From the NCBI GenBank assembly GCA_035048495.1, contig CM068541.1, positions 7,323,929 through 7,387,928 of the forward strand: a stretch of DNA of 64,000 nucleotides, written 5' to 3'. Both the position numbers and the translations under genes were made by a program. Numbering within the stretch: the first letter of the stretch is position 1; each line of letters opens with the position of its first letter. The notes beneath the pieces were generated by a model that saw only the letters and a list, made by a program, of their open reading frames with translations, was not told where the DNA came from and did no database searches. Source of the DNA: Euptelea pleiosperma. Lineage: Eukaryota; Streptophyta; Magnoliopsida; Ranunculales; Eupteleaceae. Positions 31,739-44,400 of the stretch are shown one piece after another.

Positions 31739-32103
31739 AAAAATTTGCTTCTACCTCCCAATATTCCACATGGCAACTTGTATGTCCACTGACCCTTAAA
31801 TGTTTGCCCCACCCCTTATAAGACCTACTCACCCAAATCAGTCTGATTGGTGATTTCTAATTATTGGATTTGAGCATTTCTGTGAGGTGATTTCTAGTTG
31901 TTAGATTCGATCATTTTTCATGGGGTGATTTCTAGCTGATAGATTAGAGCATTTTTGGATACTCAAATTCTTACACTAGAAATCGCCTATCGGGCTGATT
32001 TTTGGTATGTAGGTCCACCTAGGGTGTACCAAACATTCATGGATAAGTGAACCTGAAAGATTGCGCCATGTGGCATTTTTGGAAGGGCAGAAGCAAAATT
32101 CGG
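31739..32103. repeat. fold-back MITE with internal 38-bp triplication
   Basis: Outer arms TTTGCTTCTACC (left) and GGGCAGAAGCAAAATT (right) pair, as do TTCCACATGGC and GCCATGTGGCA. Internally, GTGATTTCTA-starting units repeat three times at 31850, 31887 and 31925 (about 38 bp each). Confidence 0.65.
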
Positions 32104-32574
32104 TTCTATCTCCATAGGAGCAAGCTATTTTGACTCCCATTGTATCCATACACGTGTTGTAGATGCTTGTTATACATATAGTAGAAGCAGGGCTATCCCA
32201 AGCATCCACGTTATAATGGTTATAAAAGCCGTTGTCTGGTACGTTTTTAAATAATTCGTACGGTTCACAAATTATTCGTGAATATTTCGAGAATTTACTA
32301 ACTATGGCCTAAGCTTTATAACAGGGAAGACGCGTGTGGCGCAGACAAGAAGTATCGTATTCTATATTTATATGTGTATCTAAAACGAGAAATCTTTTTA
32401 TTTTACAACTTTTTGATCCAGTGATCTGCCAACTAGAGTTAAGTGCCACCTCTCCTAGGGTAGTTGCTTTTTCTCTGCTCAGGCCGTCATAAGGCCAATA
32501 AGGCAGTCGCCTTAGGCCCCAGGTGACAAAAGGCCCCAGCCCAATAGCCACATTGGTGTTTAGCCCAATCCTGA

Positions 32575-32810
32575 ATATACAAACCAAAAATTAACCTGAT
32601 TGGTTATCTCTAGCCATAGATTTCAGTACTTTTTAGGATTAATTATAGCTATTGGACTCGAGCATGTTTTTTAAGTAGTGAATCCAATGGCTAGAAATCA
32701 TCAATCAAGCTGATTTTTATTGTGTTTATCCACCAATAGATGGGTTGAACATCGACGCACTCATTAGGTCCAAAAAATGATCTATGTAGGGCCGCGAGAG
32801 TCCTCTGCAT
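32575..32810. repeat. fold-back family copy
   Basis: Left arm CCAAAAATTAACCTGATTGG; right arm CAATCAAGCTGATTTTTATT. The shared internal sequence TTTCAGTACTTTTTAGGATT also occurs in the 3350-3700 element. Confidence 0.55.
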
Positions 32811-33009
32811 GGACTGCTATGGAACTATGGGAGTCCTCTACATCTAAATTTTTTCCGTTGCTTTTGATTATCATGAATAGTTGCTAAATAAGATTTTCTA
32901 GTTAAACTTTTTAATTAATATCATATAATATTAATATATTAAATATAAAAAAGGCCTCACATGGAGTTTCCACCTTAGGCCTAAGGCTCAAATTGCATCG
33001 AGACGGCTC

Positions 33010-33210
33010 TGTTTCTAGCTTTTGGAATTGAGCATTTTTCATCATGGACATTGCGGACTGGCCCATGGTTGGATTCCAAGCCACTGATGACAAATTGATC
33101 GAATCAAAAGCTAGAAATCATCAATCAAGCTGAATTTTGGTGTGTAAATCGACTAAGAGCTTAGCAAAACATTCATGGGTCAGTTGGCTCAAAACATTTG
33201 CCTGGTAGTA
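33010..33210. repeat. fold-back family fragment
   Basis: Contains AAAGCTAGAAATCATCAATC and AAGCTGAATTTTGGTGTG, the right half of the fold-back core. The left half is degraded. A GGCCTAAGG/CCTTAGGCC inverted pair spans the neighbourhood (32502-32985). Confidence 0.45.
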
Positions 33211-33506
33211 TTTTGGGGTGTATCAAATTTTGCTCTTGCGCAGAGACAAAGGTTTTTTCTTTTTTTTAAAATCAGTTTGAAACTATTCTTTACTTTTATA
33301 AAAATATGAACAATATTTAATAAAAAGTCAATGACTCGTTCTAGTGATTTTGTCAGTTGGGTGAGTCGATCCCGAGCTACTGATTTTCGACTGTACTGTA
33401 CGCTTCTTCCCCTTTCCAATGATGGTTTCCCACGCTTTTTCTTTTAATTTCTATTCTTTGGTCAGGTATAGTTTCACTTTAATTTTCAAGTCATTGAGGA
33501 TAGAAG

Positions 33507-33926
33507 CAAGGTTTAAAACGGGCCATAATGGATTGGGGGCGTTACCGTTTTTTGTTTTGTTTTGTTTTTTTTTTTTTTTTTCCGTTTTAATGGCCGTTAT
33601 AACAGATTGTAACACAACCAAAAACGGGGAAAAATGGAAATAATGAAAAATAATATAAATAACAGAAAAAATGGATCTAATATTCAAAATTCAAAAAATG
33701 AATTTCAAATTTTCGTTAAAATATATAACGGAAAATAACAGAAATAACAGGCTTTTTTTAACAATTATTTTTTCATAAAATAACGGTTGTTACTTTCGTT
33801 ATAACAGCTGTTGTAATGAAAATATCGGCTGTTATTTTCTAAATGCTAAAATGGTAATGTAATGCAAGGGGAGAGGTCTGTTTCCTTCATAACTGCCGTT
33901 ATATTCTTTTTAAAAAAAAAATCATG
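33507..33926. mobile_element. CAAGGTTTAAA-family MITE, copy C
   Basis: Starts CAAGGTTTAAAACGGG and ends in a degraded TTTTTAAAA...CATG. The flanks GATAGAAG and GATGGAAA agree at six of eight positions. The interior has GGGGGCGTTACCG and GTTATAAC motifs as in copies A, D and E. Confidence 0.6.
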
Positions 33927-33944
33927 GATGGAAATAGACGAGAT

Positions 33945-34365
33945 GGATGGATGCTTGGGCAAGGACTCTCAAAAGTCATTAAGCTATTGGGCCGCCCAGC
34001 CCGGCATGACTGCAGCCCGCGAAGCCTCCAGGCCGGGCCTGGGCTTGGATTTTGAGCCCGTGAAGGCCCAATCTTCATAAATACTTAAATTTTTAAGCCC
34101 TCCCTCCCTTAAAATTTGAGTTTTAAAATACCCCCTTCCCCTAAAAATTTGAATTTTAAAGCCCTACCCATAAAAACAACTGTTTTTATTTATTAAAAAG
34201 GCCCAACCCGCGGCCAGGTCAAAAAGTCAACCTGTGTCCCGAAGCCCGACCTAGGATAGTGTCATGGGCTGGGCTTGGGCTTCACAATTTTAAAATGGCC
34301 CGCCCGTGGCCCGGCCCGCATATACTTAGACCTGCCTCGGCGGGGCCAAATTGCCAAGCTTACTC
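33945..34365. repeat. GC-rich GGGCC-motif repeat
   Basis: Dense GGGCC/GGCCC motifs (GGGCCGCCCAGCCCGGC at ~33989, GCCCGTGGCCCGGCCCGC at ~34302) flank AT-rich TTTAAAAATT sequence. The arms are broadly complementary, suggesting an old fold-back element. Confidence 0.45.
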
Positions 34366-35461
34366 ATGCCTTGGACACGAGAAAAGAAGCAACTAGGGAT
34401 GATTTTGGAAGAAGAGGCAAAACTGGAGTTTCCACCAAATGGCAGTTTTGAAGATTAATTTGGAATCTGTAAATTACAACTTTAGGCATGGTTAGAAAAC
34501 CATAATTTTGAAGTTGAAAAATGTAAAACCCTAGTTAATATTTAATACAAAGATGTATGAAATGATGATTAAACTGAAGTAGTGCATTGTTGGGTGCACA
34601 ATGACTTTTATTATCCTTGCATCAAAGAATGAAGTTTGATACAAGTACGGCCTGTCAAACATCTAGGTAGAGATATGTTACAGTGGACCCCATCACCACA
34701 CAATGGGTGTGGTCCTTAGGTTAAATCCCTGGATTAAAAAAATCCAAGGCTTTGATCATTTTCTATTTGAATTTGAAATGATGATACGATTGTCTGGATA
34801 TAAACAATTACTACACTTGGAGCCCAAATGAAAGGGAAGTTAAGCCTATAGGGGGCTAATGTATAGGCTAGGAGATCTCCTGGATGGGCCCATCCATTCG
34901 GCGTGGTTCGCATTTCGCATTTCGCAGCCTGCAAGTTCAACTTCCACATAAAGTAGGCGAGGAAGCATGAAGCTTCATTCTTCGCACAAGTAAGAAATAC
35001 CGTATCTTTAGGTTGTATACAGGGAAGAGCATCCTATATCATCATCCTGGATAATTTTTGAAAGATTGCTAGAGATATATGAGACGGATGCAACACAAAA
35101 AAAAAGTCCCCATGAGGTTACAAAAAGAAGACAAAAAGGTAGCCGGTTTGTTTGCTTCCGTCCAAGTATGACGGAGTTCCCAATCTTTTATTTTAATAGC
35201 CTTTGAAAACTCCGCCCGAGGACAATTGATAATGTCTATGGCATTAATAGAAAAGGAGAAGAGATCTTGGACATATCGTGTTGCAACGCTACAGAAATAC
35301 CCATGTAAATGGTATTAAGCTCAAGGAACTGTGGTGTGTGTATATATATATGCTTTTTTCAACGCATCTTCTACCAGAATTTTCAAAAACAGAACTACGT
35401 AAGCTTTGGTTGTTGGTACACATAACTCATACCAAGAAGATTTAGAAAGATTGAGAGAGAG
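34366..35461. other. spacer upstream of NLR-2
   Basis: No gene seen. The last ~150 bp include TATATATATA at 35341-35350 and probably hold the promoter/leader of NLR-2. Like NLR-1, NLR-2 has a GAGAGAGATGGCGGAGA-type start context. Confidence 0.4.
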
Positions 35462-38153
35462 ATGGCGGAGAGTGTTGTGAGGTTTCTAACCTAAAGTTTG
35501 GGATCTTTGCTCATGCAAGAAGTGGACCTGTTGAGAAATGTTCGCAAAGAGGTCAGTGCGATCAAAGACGAATTAGAGAGCATTCAAGCTCTACTAAGGG
35601 ATGCGGATGCAAAGGGAGAGAGCGATCAAAGAGTGAAAGCTTGGGTGAAACAAGAACGCGCGGGATGTAGCTTATGAAACCGAAGATGTCCTAGATGAGT
35701 TCGTGCTTCCCCGTAGAAAACATGGATTCGTCATGGGTCTCCACCAAAAACTCACTCACTCGAAGGAACGACATGATATAGCCACTCTGATCCAAGATAT
35801 TAAAATCAGAGTCCAAGAGATATCGAGGAGAAAAGAAATATACCATTTCAATAGTTCACATCAAGACTCAACTTCCACTACTACAAAATCCAAACGGCGT
35901 GATCCTCGTGAAGATGCTCTTTTAATCGAAGAAGCTGATCTTGTGGGTATCAACAAACCTAGAAAAGAGTTGATTGATTGGTTAAGGAAGGGAGAATCGA
36001 CACTTGGCGTCCTCTCCGTTTATGGGGCGGGTGGTATGGGCAAGACCACTCTTGTCAGACGGTTAAGGATCACTTCCCTTACCGTGCTTTGATTGTTGTG
36101 TCGCAATCGTTCGAAATAAAAAACCTCTTACTAGACTTGATAAACCAGCTCATGGATGCACAGGTGAAAAAGGCACTTCTTCCAGAAGAAGTGATCAATA
36201 CCATGGAAGGCACCAAGCTAAAGGAGACACTCAAAAACTATTTACAAGAAAAGAGGTATGTTGTTGTTCTTGACGATATATGGACTATAGATGCATGGAA
36301 AACCATAAAACATACATTTCCTGATAGTGGATGTGGTAGTAGGATAATAATAACAACCCGTGACCATGACGTAGCTCATGCATGCGTAGAAAATTATGGT
36401 CATCCCTACGAACTTCAACCCCTAGGACAAGATGATGCTTTGAAGCTCTTTTGCAATAAGGCATTCAAATCATATGACGAGAACAATTGTCCGGAACATT
36501 TGAAAGAAATTTCTCAGAAATTCTTAAAGAGGTGTGCAGGGTTGCCGCTTGCAATTGTTGCCATAGCTGGCCTTCTGATCATTAAGAAGACTACAGAGTG
36601 GGATCAAGTATATCGGAACATTGGTTCACTGTTAGCACATAACCCCCTTCTTAGTGATGTACAGATGGTATTATCACTAAGTTACAATGAATTGCCCTAC
36701 CACTTGAAGTCTTGTTTCCTCTATTTTTGCATTTTTCCCGAGGATTACTCAATCAAGTGTTCAAGATTGCTTCGGTTGTGGGTTGCCGAAGGTTTTGTTC
36801 AAAAACAGCCTGAGGCGAGCATGACAATGGAAGAAGTGGCAGCGGGTTACCTTGACGAGCTCATCACAAGGAGCTTAGTTCAAGTAGGACAAATGGATTT
36901 ATGTGGAAGGGTGAGGACATGTAGAATTCATGACCTTATGCGTGACATCATCCTGTTGAAGGCTCATGAACAGAATTTTGTTGCAGTCTTTGTTGAACGG
37001 AATGACACAGAATCTTCTGGTGACAGGACTCGACGCCTCTCAATCCATGCTAATGATGCGGAGAATATTCTACACAGCATGAGCTTCTCCCATCCTCGGT
37101 CGTTATTTGTGTTTGGAAAAATATTATTTTTCAGCAATTCTTTTTGTTCTCATAGCTTCAGGCTTTTGAAAGTCTTGGACCTAGAAGAAGAACATGCATA
37201 TGTTGTGGACAAATTTCTAAGTGAACTTGTAATCGTTCCATTTGAGGTATTTAAGTCTAAGGAAGACATGTATAAGATCTCTACCGAATTCCTTCGGAAA
37301 GCCTAAAAATCTAGAGACGTTGGTCCTCGGAGGCACCTTCACATCTGAGTTGCCAGTGGAAATCCTCAAGCTCCAACACCTGCGCCATCTCCTTGTTGGT
37401 AAAAAATTCCATAGAGGTGTGAGGTTGCCTACAGGGATCAGCAGTTCAACTACACTAGAAAAGCTTTCAATTGTTGATGCAGGCAACGGGGGTGGTGTAA
37501 TTGAAGAGCTAGGGATGTTGACCCGATTGAGGAGACTAAGCATTATCAACTTGAGAAAGGAAGATGGGAGGAATTTGTGTGCCTCTATTGAGAAGATGAA
37601 GTACTTGCGATCCTTCCATGTAAGTTCACTAGATGATACCACGCTTCTTGATATACAGATTCTACAGTCTCCTCCACCACTTCTTCAACGCCTATCCATG
37701 CTAGGGGTTCTGTACAAATGCCCTCCTTGGATTAGTTCTCTTCAATACCTTGAGAAGTTAGTACTTGAAGAGACTAGATTAAGAGACGACCCTCTTAAAC
37801 GCCTTCAAGGGCTACCCAATTTGGTGGAACTGATACTTCTGGAAGCATTCGGTAGGAGACAGTTGTGCTTTGAGAAGGGAGGGTTTCCAAGACTCAAGAG
37901 ACTTGAACTCATTAGATTGCATGGATTGAATCGGGTGATAGTGGAGGAAGGAGCGATGCCTTTAATTCAAGAGATAGAATTTGCTACTCGTGAGAATTTA
38001 GAGAATGTGCCTTTCGGCATCGGACACCTCACTACCCTCCAAGACATCAAGTACTTGAACATGCCTTATCGTTTCACCGAGCAAATGGATATGCATCGCT
38101 GGAAAGCTGGGCACTCTCCACACGTTACCCCCCTCAGCTGCAGAGTTTCGTGA
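35462..38153 (+). pseudogene. RPM1-like CC-NB-LRR resistance gene, broken (NLR-2)
   Basis: The start MAESVVRFLT parallels NLR-1. The coiled coil is followed by NB-ARC with P-loop GAGGMGKTT, kinase-2 VVVLDDIW, RNBS-B GSRIIITTRD, GLPLAIVA, RNBS-D CFLYFCIFPED and MHD variant IHDLMRD. Leucine-rich repeats end LENVPFGIGHLTTLQDIK and a stop at 38151-38153. Lesions: TAA at 35492-35494; a frameshift near 35650-35660; a deletion just after the P-loop near 36055-36065 (about 20 nt relative to NLR-1, losing the VYNNQ region); and a 2-nt deletion near 37230. All core motifs other than those at the breaks survive, including two long open stretches (442 and 303 codons). It is a recent pseudogene unless the reads are wrong. 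It is the closest relative of NLR-1 in the window and retains a longer C-terminus. Confidence 0.88.
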
Positions 38154-38179
38154 AAGTAATAGCAGAGTATTCAGATTGG

Positions 38180-38280
38180 CCGTGAGTTCTAGCGGTTGGA
38201 TCCGAGTACTCCAAAATAATGCTCGAATGCCATGGCTGAAAATCAACCCATGAAAAAGACTTATCTGTGAATTCATTGTT
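38180..38280. repeat. fold-back family fragment at the NLR-2 3' end
   Basis: GTTCTAGCGGTTGGATCCGAG and AAAATCAACCCATGAAAAAG match the central part of the fold-back MITE family. It begins within 30 bp of the NLR-2 stop, so it may form part of its 3' untranslated region. Confidence 0.5.
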
Positions 38281-38496
38281 TGGTTACAGTTTGAACTTTG
38301 TTACTCTTGAAGTGTGGTTCTCTTCCTTCTCATTGAAACTAAAGATATTCACTTGTGATTATTTATGTTTAAAGTAGCACTTGTTTGTTTAAAAGGGAGA
38401 GTTTCATGTATTTTGAGTTGCGAGCATTTAATTGGTCTCTTAGAATTTGGAATTGGGGTTAGGACGAATAAATTTAGTCTGTGGAGTGTTCAACAG

Positions 38497-41400
38497 CAAT
38501 GGACAACTACAATAAACTCTTTGAATTAAAACTAGCACCAAAAGATCTTAAGCGAAATATGAGTTACATAGTTACTCCAAATTTTGCCATGAGTTTCATA
38601 GAAATATACCTAAGCAAATGTTGAAGGTAGGTTTTAATAACATGCAACATAGTGTGGTCGAAGTTCGGTTTAAGACTCTAACATAGTACGAATGTCATTC
38701 GAGCTTGAACACGACGCTCGTGGAAAGTTTGGAAATAAGCTCGGATAGAGCAAGGTTACGGCGGACTTTAAGGTAATTGAACTCGTCCTCGTATTGTACA
38801 ATTAGAAACCAGATGGCTACCTTTCCAAATCATCCGTTGATTCATCTCATTTGTATGTTGGATGGTTAGTTAGTATCAAAGACTATGAATTTCTTCTAAA
38901 AATTGATTTCTTCCAACTTTGCTTATTATTTGATTGTTCTACCTCTTTATGATATATTGTTTTAAATGTTGATTGGTCTCAAAAATGCGCTTTTGCCAAA
39001 TCTCAGCGGCATCTTCAGTATGCTTTTAGGATTCAAATTACTGTCTTTGTAGTACGTGAGTCAATTTTCCTGAAAGGATATGTGAAGCTCTAAAAATTTG
39101 GTAGAGTCAAATTTTAGATTTCTAACTACGGTATCCACCTAATCCTATAAGATTCAATTTGGTGTTTTCTATCACATGTTACAAGAAACATCCGTTTGGG
39201 CTGTATATGTTGTCTTTTGGCTTTACTTGGTTTTGAAAGAGAGCAACATTTTTTGTTTTTCTAATCTTGAGGCAAATTGGGTGGAGTAAAACTTTGATGA
39301 CAGCACCTTGTCATTTAAACCATGATTTTAAAAAACGACTTGTTATAATGAAAATAACGGCCGTTATAAGACATTCAGACCTCCCCCTTTCCGTTATGTA
39401 CTATTAAAACACAAAAAAATAACGGACATTATTAACGAAAATAACGGACGCTATTTTTCGTTATTTTTTCGTTTTAACGAAAATAACGACTGTTATTTTA
39501 TGTATTGTGTACTTATTTGAGATTTCTTTTTGTTCAACAGCAATTGACAACTATAATAAACTCTTTGAATTAAAACTAGCACCAAAAGATCTTAAGTGAA
39601 ATATGAGTTACATAGTTACTCCAAATTTTTCCATGAATTTCGTGAAAATATACCTAAGCAGATGTTGAAGGTAGATTTTAATAACATGCAACATAGGGTG
39701 GTTGAAGTTCGGTCTAAGTACTCTAAGGTAGTACGAATCTCATTCGAGCTTGAACATGACACTCGTGGAAAGTTTGGAAATAAGCTCAGATGGAGCAAGG
39801 TTATGTGGGACTTTAAGGTAATTGAACTCGTCCTCGTATTGTACAATTAAAAATCAGATGGGCTACATTTCCAAATCATCCGTTGGTTCATCACATCAGT
39901 ACGTTGGATTGTTGGTTACTATCAAAGACTCTATAAATTTCTTCTAAAAATTGATTTCTTCCAACATTGTTTATTATTTGATTGCTTTACCTCTTTATGA
40001 TATATTGTTTTAAATGTTGATTGGTATCAGAAATGCGCTTTTGCCAAATCTCAGCGGCATCTTCGGTATGCTTTTAGGATTCAAATTACTGTCTTTGTAG
40101 TACGTGAGTCAATTTTCCTAAAAGGATATGTGAAGCTTTAAAAAGCAGGTAGAGTTAAATTTTAGATTCCTAACTACGGTATCCACCTAATCCTATAAGA
40201 TTCAATTTGGTTGGTTTCTGTCAAATGTTACAAGAAACATCCGTTTGGGCTGTATCTGTTGTCTTCTGGTTTTTCTTGGTTTAGAAAGAGAGCAAAATTT
40301 TTTGTTCTTCTAATCTTGAGGCAAATCGGGTGGAGTAAAACTTTGATGACAGCACCTTGTCATTTAAACCATGATTTTAAAAAACGATATGTTATAATGA
40401 AAATAACGCCCGTTATAAGAGATTCAGTCCTCCCCCTTTCCGTTATGTACTATTAAAACACAAAAAAATAACGGCTACTATAACGAAAATAACGGACGTT
40501 ATTTTTTCGTTATAACGAGATTAACGACTGTTATTTTATGTATTGTGTACTTATTCGAGATTTTTTTGTTTCTTTTTGTTCAACAAGCAATGGACAACTA
40601 CAATAAACTCTTTGAATTAAAACTAGCACCAAAGATCTTAAGCGAAATATGAGTTACATAGTTACTCCAAATTTTTCCATGAATTTCGTGAAAATATACC
40701 TAAGCAGATGTTGAAGGTAGGTTTTAATAACATGCAACATATGGTGGTCGAAGTTTGGTCTAAGTACTCTAACGTAGTACGAATGACATTTTCTAGCTTA
40801 AACACGACACTTGTGAAAAGTTTGGAAATAAGCTCAGTTGGAGCAAGGTTATGGCGGACTTTAAGGTAATTGAACTCGTCATCGTATTGTACAATTAGAA
40901 ACCAGATGAGCGATGTTTCCAAATCATCCGTTGCTACATCTCATCTGTATGTTGGATGGTTGGTTAGTATCAAAGACTATGAATTTCTTCTCAAAATTGA
41001 TTTCTTACAACATTGCTTATTATTTGATTGCTTTACCTCATTATTATATATATACTGTTTTAAATGTTGATTGGTCTCAAAAATGTGCTTTTGCCAAATC
41101 TCAGCGGCATCTTCAGTATGCTTTTAGGATTCAAATTACTGTCTTTGTAGTACGTGAGTCAATTTCCTTTAAAGGATATGTGAAGCTCTAAAAAGTTGGT
41201 AGAGTCAAATTTTAGATTTCTAACTACGGTATCCACCTAATCCTATAAGATTCAATTTGTTTGTTTTTGTCAAATGTTACAAGAAATCCGTTTGGGTTGT
41301 ATATGTTGTCTTCTTGCTTTACTTGGTTTAGAAAGAGAGCAAACTTTTTGTTCTTTAAATCTTGAGGCAAATCGGGTGGAGTAAAACTTTATTGACTGGA

Positions 41401-44400
41401 CCTTGTCATTTAATCCATGATTTTAAAAAACAACCTGTTGTAATGAAAATAACAGCCGTTATAACAGATTCAGACCTACCCCTTTCCGTTATGTACTATT
41501 AAAACCCCAAAAAATAACGGCCATTATAACAAAAATAACGGACGTTATTTTTCATTATTTTTGTCGTTATAACGAAAATAACAACTATTATTTTATGTAT
41601 TGTGTACTTATTCGAGATTTCTTTGTTTCTTTTTGTTCAACAACAATGGACAACTACAATAAACTCATTGAATTAAAACTAGCACCAAAAGATCTTAAGC
41701 GAAATATGAGTTACATAGTTACTCCAACTTTTGCCATGAGTTTCGTGAAAATATATATAAGCAGATGTTGAAGGTAGGTTTTAATAACATGCAACATAGG
41801 GTGGTTGAAGTTCGGTCAAAGTACTCTAACGTAGTACGAATGTCATTCGAGCTTGAACACGACGCACGTGGAAAGTTTGGAAATAAGCTTGGATGGAGCA
41901 AGGTTATGGCAGACTTTAAGGTAATTGAACTCGTCCTCGTATTGTACAATTAGAAACCAGATGAGCTACGTTTCCAAATCATCTGTTGGTCATCTTATCT
42001 GTACATTGGATGGTTGGATAATATCAAAGACTTTATAAATTTCTTCTCAAATTTGATTTCTTCCAACATTGTTTATTATTTGATTGCTTTACCACTTTAT
42101 GATATATTGTTTTAAATGTTGATTGGACTCTAAAAGTTGATTTTGCCAAATCTCAGCGGCATCTTCAGTATGCTTTTAGGATTAAGATTTTCATATTTGT
42201 AGTATGTGAGTCAAATTTCCTGAAAGGATATGTGAGGCTCTAAAAAGCTGGTAGAGTCAAATTTTAGATTTCTAACTATGGTATCCACCTAATCTTATAA
42301 GATTCAATTTGGTTGTTTTTTGTCAAATGTTACAAGAAACATCTGTCTAGACTGTATATGTTGTCTTCTGGCTTTACTTCGTTTAAAAAGAGAGCAAAAT
42401 TTTTTGTTCTTCAAATCTTGAGGGAAATCTGGTGGAGTAAAACTTTGATGACTGGACCTTGTCATTTAAACTGTGATTTTAAAAAATGACCTGTTATAAT
42501 GAAAATAATGACCGTTAGAACATGTTCAGACCTCCCCTTTTCCGTTATGTACTATTAAAACCCAAAAAAATAACGGCCATTATAATAAAAATAATGGAAG
42601 TTATTTTTCGTTATTTTTTCGTTACAACGAAAATAACGACTGTTATTTTATGTATTGTGTACTTATTCGAGGTTTCTTTGTTCCTTTTTGTTCAACAGCA
42701 ATGGACAACTACAATAAACTCTTTGAATTAAAACTAGCACCAGAAGATCTTAAGCGAAATATGAGTTACATAGTTACTCCAACTTTTGCCATGAATTTCG
42801 TGAAAATAAACCTAAGCAGATGTTGAAGATAGGTTTTAATAACATGCAACATAGGGTGGTCGAAGTTCGGTCTAGGTATGCTAAGGTAGTACGAATCTCA
42901 TTCGAGCTTGAACATGATGCTCGTGGAAAGTTTGGAAATAAGCTCGGATGGAGCAAGGTTATAGCGGACTTTAATGTAATTGAACTCGTCCTCGTATTTT
43001 ACAATTAGAAACCAGATGGGCTACGTTTCCAAATCATCCGTTGGTTCATCTCATCTGTATGTTGGATGGTTGGTTAGTATCAAAGATTCTATGACTTTCT
43101 TCAAAAAATTGATTTCTTCCAACATTGCTTATTATTTGATTGCTTTATCGCTTTATAATAATTTGTATTAAATGTTGATTGGTCTCAAAAATGTGCTTTT
43201 GCCAAATTTCTGCGACATCTTCTGTATGCTTTTAGGATTCAAATTACTGTCTTTGTAGTACGTGAGTCAATTTTCCTGAAAAGATATGTCAAGCTCTAAA
43301 AATTTGGAAGAGTCAAATTTTAGATTTCTAACTACGGTATCCACCTAATCCTATAAGATTCAAGTTGGTGTTTTCTGTCAAATGTTACAAGAAACATCTG
43401 TTTGGGCTGTATATGTTGTTTTCTGGCTTTACTTGGTTTAGAAAGAGAGCAATTTTTTTGTTATTCTAATCTTGAGGCAAATCGGGTGGAGTAAAACTTT
43501 GATGACTGCACCTTGTCATTTAAACCATGATTTTAAAAGATGACCTGTTATAATGGAAATAACGGCCGTTATAAGAGATTCAGATCCCCCCTTTCCATTA
43601 TGTACTATTAAAACACAAAAAATAACAGCCATTATAACGAAAATAACGAAAGTTATTTTTCGTTATTTTTTCATTATAACGAAAATAACGACTGTTATTT
43701 TATGTATTGTGTACTTATTCGAGATTTCTTTGTTTCTTTTTGTTCAACAACAATGGACAACTACAATAAACTCTTTTAATTAAAACTAGCACCAAAAGAT
43801 CTTAAGCGAAATATGAGTTACATAGTTACTCCAACTTTTGCCATGAGTTTCGTGAAAATATACTTAAGCAGATGTTGAAGGTAAGTTTTAATAACATGCA
43901 ATATAGGGTGGTTGATGTTCGGTCTAAGTACTCTAACATAGTACGAATGTCATTCGAGCTTGAACACGACGCTCTTGGAAAGTTTGGAAGTAAGCTCGGA
44001 TGGAGCTAGGTTATGGCGGACTTTAAGGTAATTGAACTCGTCCTCGTATTGTACAATTAGAAACCAGATGGGCTACGTTTCCAAATCATCCGTTGGTCAT
44101 CTTATCTGTACGTTGGATGGTTGGATACTATCAAAGACTTTATGAATTTCTTCTAAAATTTGATTTCTTCCAACATTGTTCATTATTTGATTGCTTTACC
44201 TCTTTATGATATATTGTTTTAAATGTTGATTGGACTCAAAAAGGTTATTTTGCCAAATCTCAGCGGCATCTTCGGTATGCTTTTAGGATTCAAATTACTG
44301 TCTTTGTAGTACGTGAGTCAATTTTCCTAAAAGGATATGTGAGGCTCTAAATAGCTGGTAGAGTCAAATTTTAGATTTCTAACTACGGTATCCACCTAAT

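Noticed and set aside
40870..41191. Second protein domain encoded after the second acceptor-like TTTTACAG in each unit
   Set aside because: A frame (LIGLKKALLANLSGIFSRLL or FAKSQRHLQYAFRIQI, depending on frame) is partly open, but neither frame matches a known domain confidently and both break in most copies.
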